This document shows positions 7,373-8,157 of a stretch of DNA of 8,157 nt, one piece after another. Made by a program: the position numbers and the translations under genes. Numbering within the stretch: the first letter of the stretch is position 1; the number at the start of each line of letters is the position of its first letter. The stretch spans positions 1 to 8,157 of the forward strand of contig JAAZAI010000164.1 of NCBI GenBank assembly GCA_012514445.1, in the 5' to 3' direction. The notes under the pieces were generated by a model, which was not told the origin of the DNA, did not search any database, and saw only the letters and a program-made list of their open reading frames with translations. This DNA is from Lentisphaerota bacterium. GTDB lineage: Bacteria > Verrucomicrobiota > Kiritimatiellia > RFP12 > UBA3636.

Positions 7373-8157
7373 ATGCAACTCTACCGGCATTGGACTCGGA
7401 AGTCCTTCACTCTGAAGACCGATTGCGGCCGCGAGGCGATTCAGCTCTTCGGCTACTCCAATGAATCCCCGCAGGCCGCGGAGCGCATGGCCGACACGCT
7501 CTTCCGCGAACTCGAGAGAAGCATCGCGGCGTACGGACATGGCGGGTCTGGCCGTCCTTGGGACTATTCCGCCGGACGCCCCATCCGCGAGGAGATCCTC
7601 CACGAGCTCGACCCCCGCAACATCGTCAGCCGAAACCGCTACGGCGCCGAAGTTCTCAACAGCGAAACGCACGTCTTCATCGACGTCGACTTCCTCAAGC
7701 CGCCGCGGCCTTCCTGGTTCGCCACCCTCTTCGGCCGCGCCCGGCCCGAACCGCTCCCCCCGCCGGAATACACGCTCAAGCAAATCGTCGACGCCGCGCA
7801 CGACGCAACCGAAGGGCTCCATCCCATTCGACTCTATCTGACGAAAAACGGCTACCGGCTTGTCGTCCAGAACGTCGATGTCGCGCCCGCGAGCGACGCC
7901 TGTACCCGGCTGATGAATCGCTTCAACGCGGATTCGCTCTACGCCTGCCTCTGCGTAAGCCAGAAATGCTTTCGGGCGCGGCTCACACCCAAGCCGTACC
8001 GGATCCACGTCAAGGGCCGCAAGTTCACATGGCCCGAGCTCGGCACCCCGGAGCAACTCGCCGACAAGGGGTCCTGGCTGGCCGAATATGCGGAGAAGTC
8101 GAAGGGACATGCCGTGTGCCAGTACCTCGACACCCTCAACGGCCCGCGCGCGGACGA
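7373..8157 (+). CDS. Uncharacterised protein with FIDVD and FRARLTPKP motifs (5' part, runs off right edge)
   Basis: An open frame of 261 codons reaches the right edge without a stop. It starts 24 nt after the preceding stop, in the same frame, with AGGGA (7358-7362) 10 nt before the ATG. The protein looks cytosolic: no signal peptide or membrane segment. Visible features are HVFIDVDF (100-107), LYLTKNGYRLVV (154-165), and a dense box SQKCFRARLTPKPYR (196-210), with cysteines at 192, 194 and 199. From memory, similar conserved boxes (an acidic DVD motif, a T-x-x-G-x-R segment, LCxxQxxFRARLTPKPWR) occur in an uncharacterised bacterial family. The spacing of the DVD and LTKNGYR motifs faintly recalls primase-polymerase (AEP) motifs I and II, but this is speculation. 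Codon use is less strongly C/G-ending than in the two ABC genes (ACT, CAT, AAT, GGA and AGA occur), which suggests a separate history. It may be co-transcribed with the ABC genes, but a role in transport is not implied. Confidence 0.8.
   Translation, partial: MQLYRHWTRKSFTLKTDCGREAIQLFGYSNESPQAAERMADTLFRELERSIAAYGHGGSGRPWDYSAGRPIREEILHELDPRNIVSRNRYGAEVLNSETHVFIDVDFLKPPRPSWFATLFGRARPEPLPPPEYTLKQIVDAAHDATEGLHPIRLYLTKNGYRLVVQNVDVAPASDACTRLMNRFNADSLYACLCVSQKCFRARLTPKPYRIHVKGRKFTWPELGTPEQLADKGSWLAEYAEKSKGHAVCQYLDTLNGPRAD

Noticed and set aside
5447..8110. An 887-codon minus-strand open frame opposite the binding protein and the right-edge gene
   Set aside because: Low-complexity Gly/Ala/Val/Asp/Glu composition mirrors the C-ending codons of the sense genes. 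It spans two genes and an intergenic gap, with no domain or ribosome-binding site.

Overview
The window is GC-rich bacterial chromosomal DNA, probably from the Planctomycetes-Verrucomicrobia-Chlamydiae (PVC) assemblage and most likely near Lentisphaerota/Kiritimatiellota. The main clue is the 16S rRNA fragment at the left edge. Its '338' site reads GCAGCCTCCCGTAGGAGT on the + strand, a one-base variant of the usual bacterial site. As I recall, this equals the EUB338-IV probe, made for lineages that the standard probes miss. The rRNA continues on its own strand as GGCTGCAGTCGAGGAT, also PVC-like. Without a search the phylum remains an inference.

Layout, left to right. (1) 1-381, minus strand: the 5' end of a 16S rRNA gene, running off the left edge. 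(2) 382-936: no protein gene. On the minus strand this holds a readable rrn control region: an A/T-tract UP-like element, a -35/-10 pair, a leader of about 280 nt with a boxA-like antitermination site, and several GC hairpins. (3) 937-4389, minus strand: one 1150-residue polypeptide joining an LplT-type lysophospholipid flippase (MFS), a PlsC-type acyltransferase and an acyl-ACP synthetase (AMP-binding), i.e. an LplT-Aas fusion for phospholipid repair. (4) 4390-4586: a 197-nt divergent intergenic region. (5) 4587-7348, plus strand: an ABC-transporter ATPase of the PotA/FbpC/MalK type, overlapping by ATGA a membrane-anchored Fbp/AfuA-like solute-binding protein that is enlarged to 579 residues. 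No permease gene is visible. (6) 7373-8157, plus strand: the start of an uncharacterised protein with an acidic hhhDhD motif and an FRARLTPKP box, cut by the right edge.

The flippase-acyltransferase-synthetase protein would bring lysophospholipid back across the inner membrane and re-acylate it. The ATPase and binding protein look like two thirds of an importer whose channel subunit is encoded elsewhere or beyond the right edge. The points most worth a second look are the missing permease beside an oversized binding protein, the uncharacterised right-edge protein, and the rrn control region, which starts just after the aas-like gene with no clear terminator in between. I did not see a defence system, mobile element, CRISPR array or other evidently new multi-gene system.
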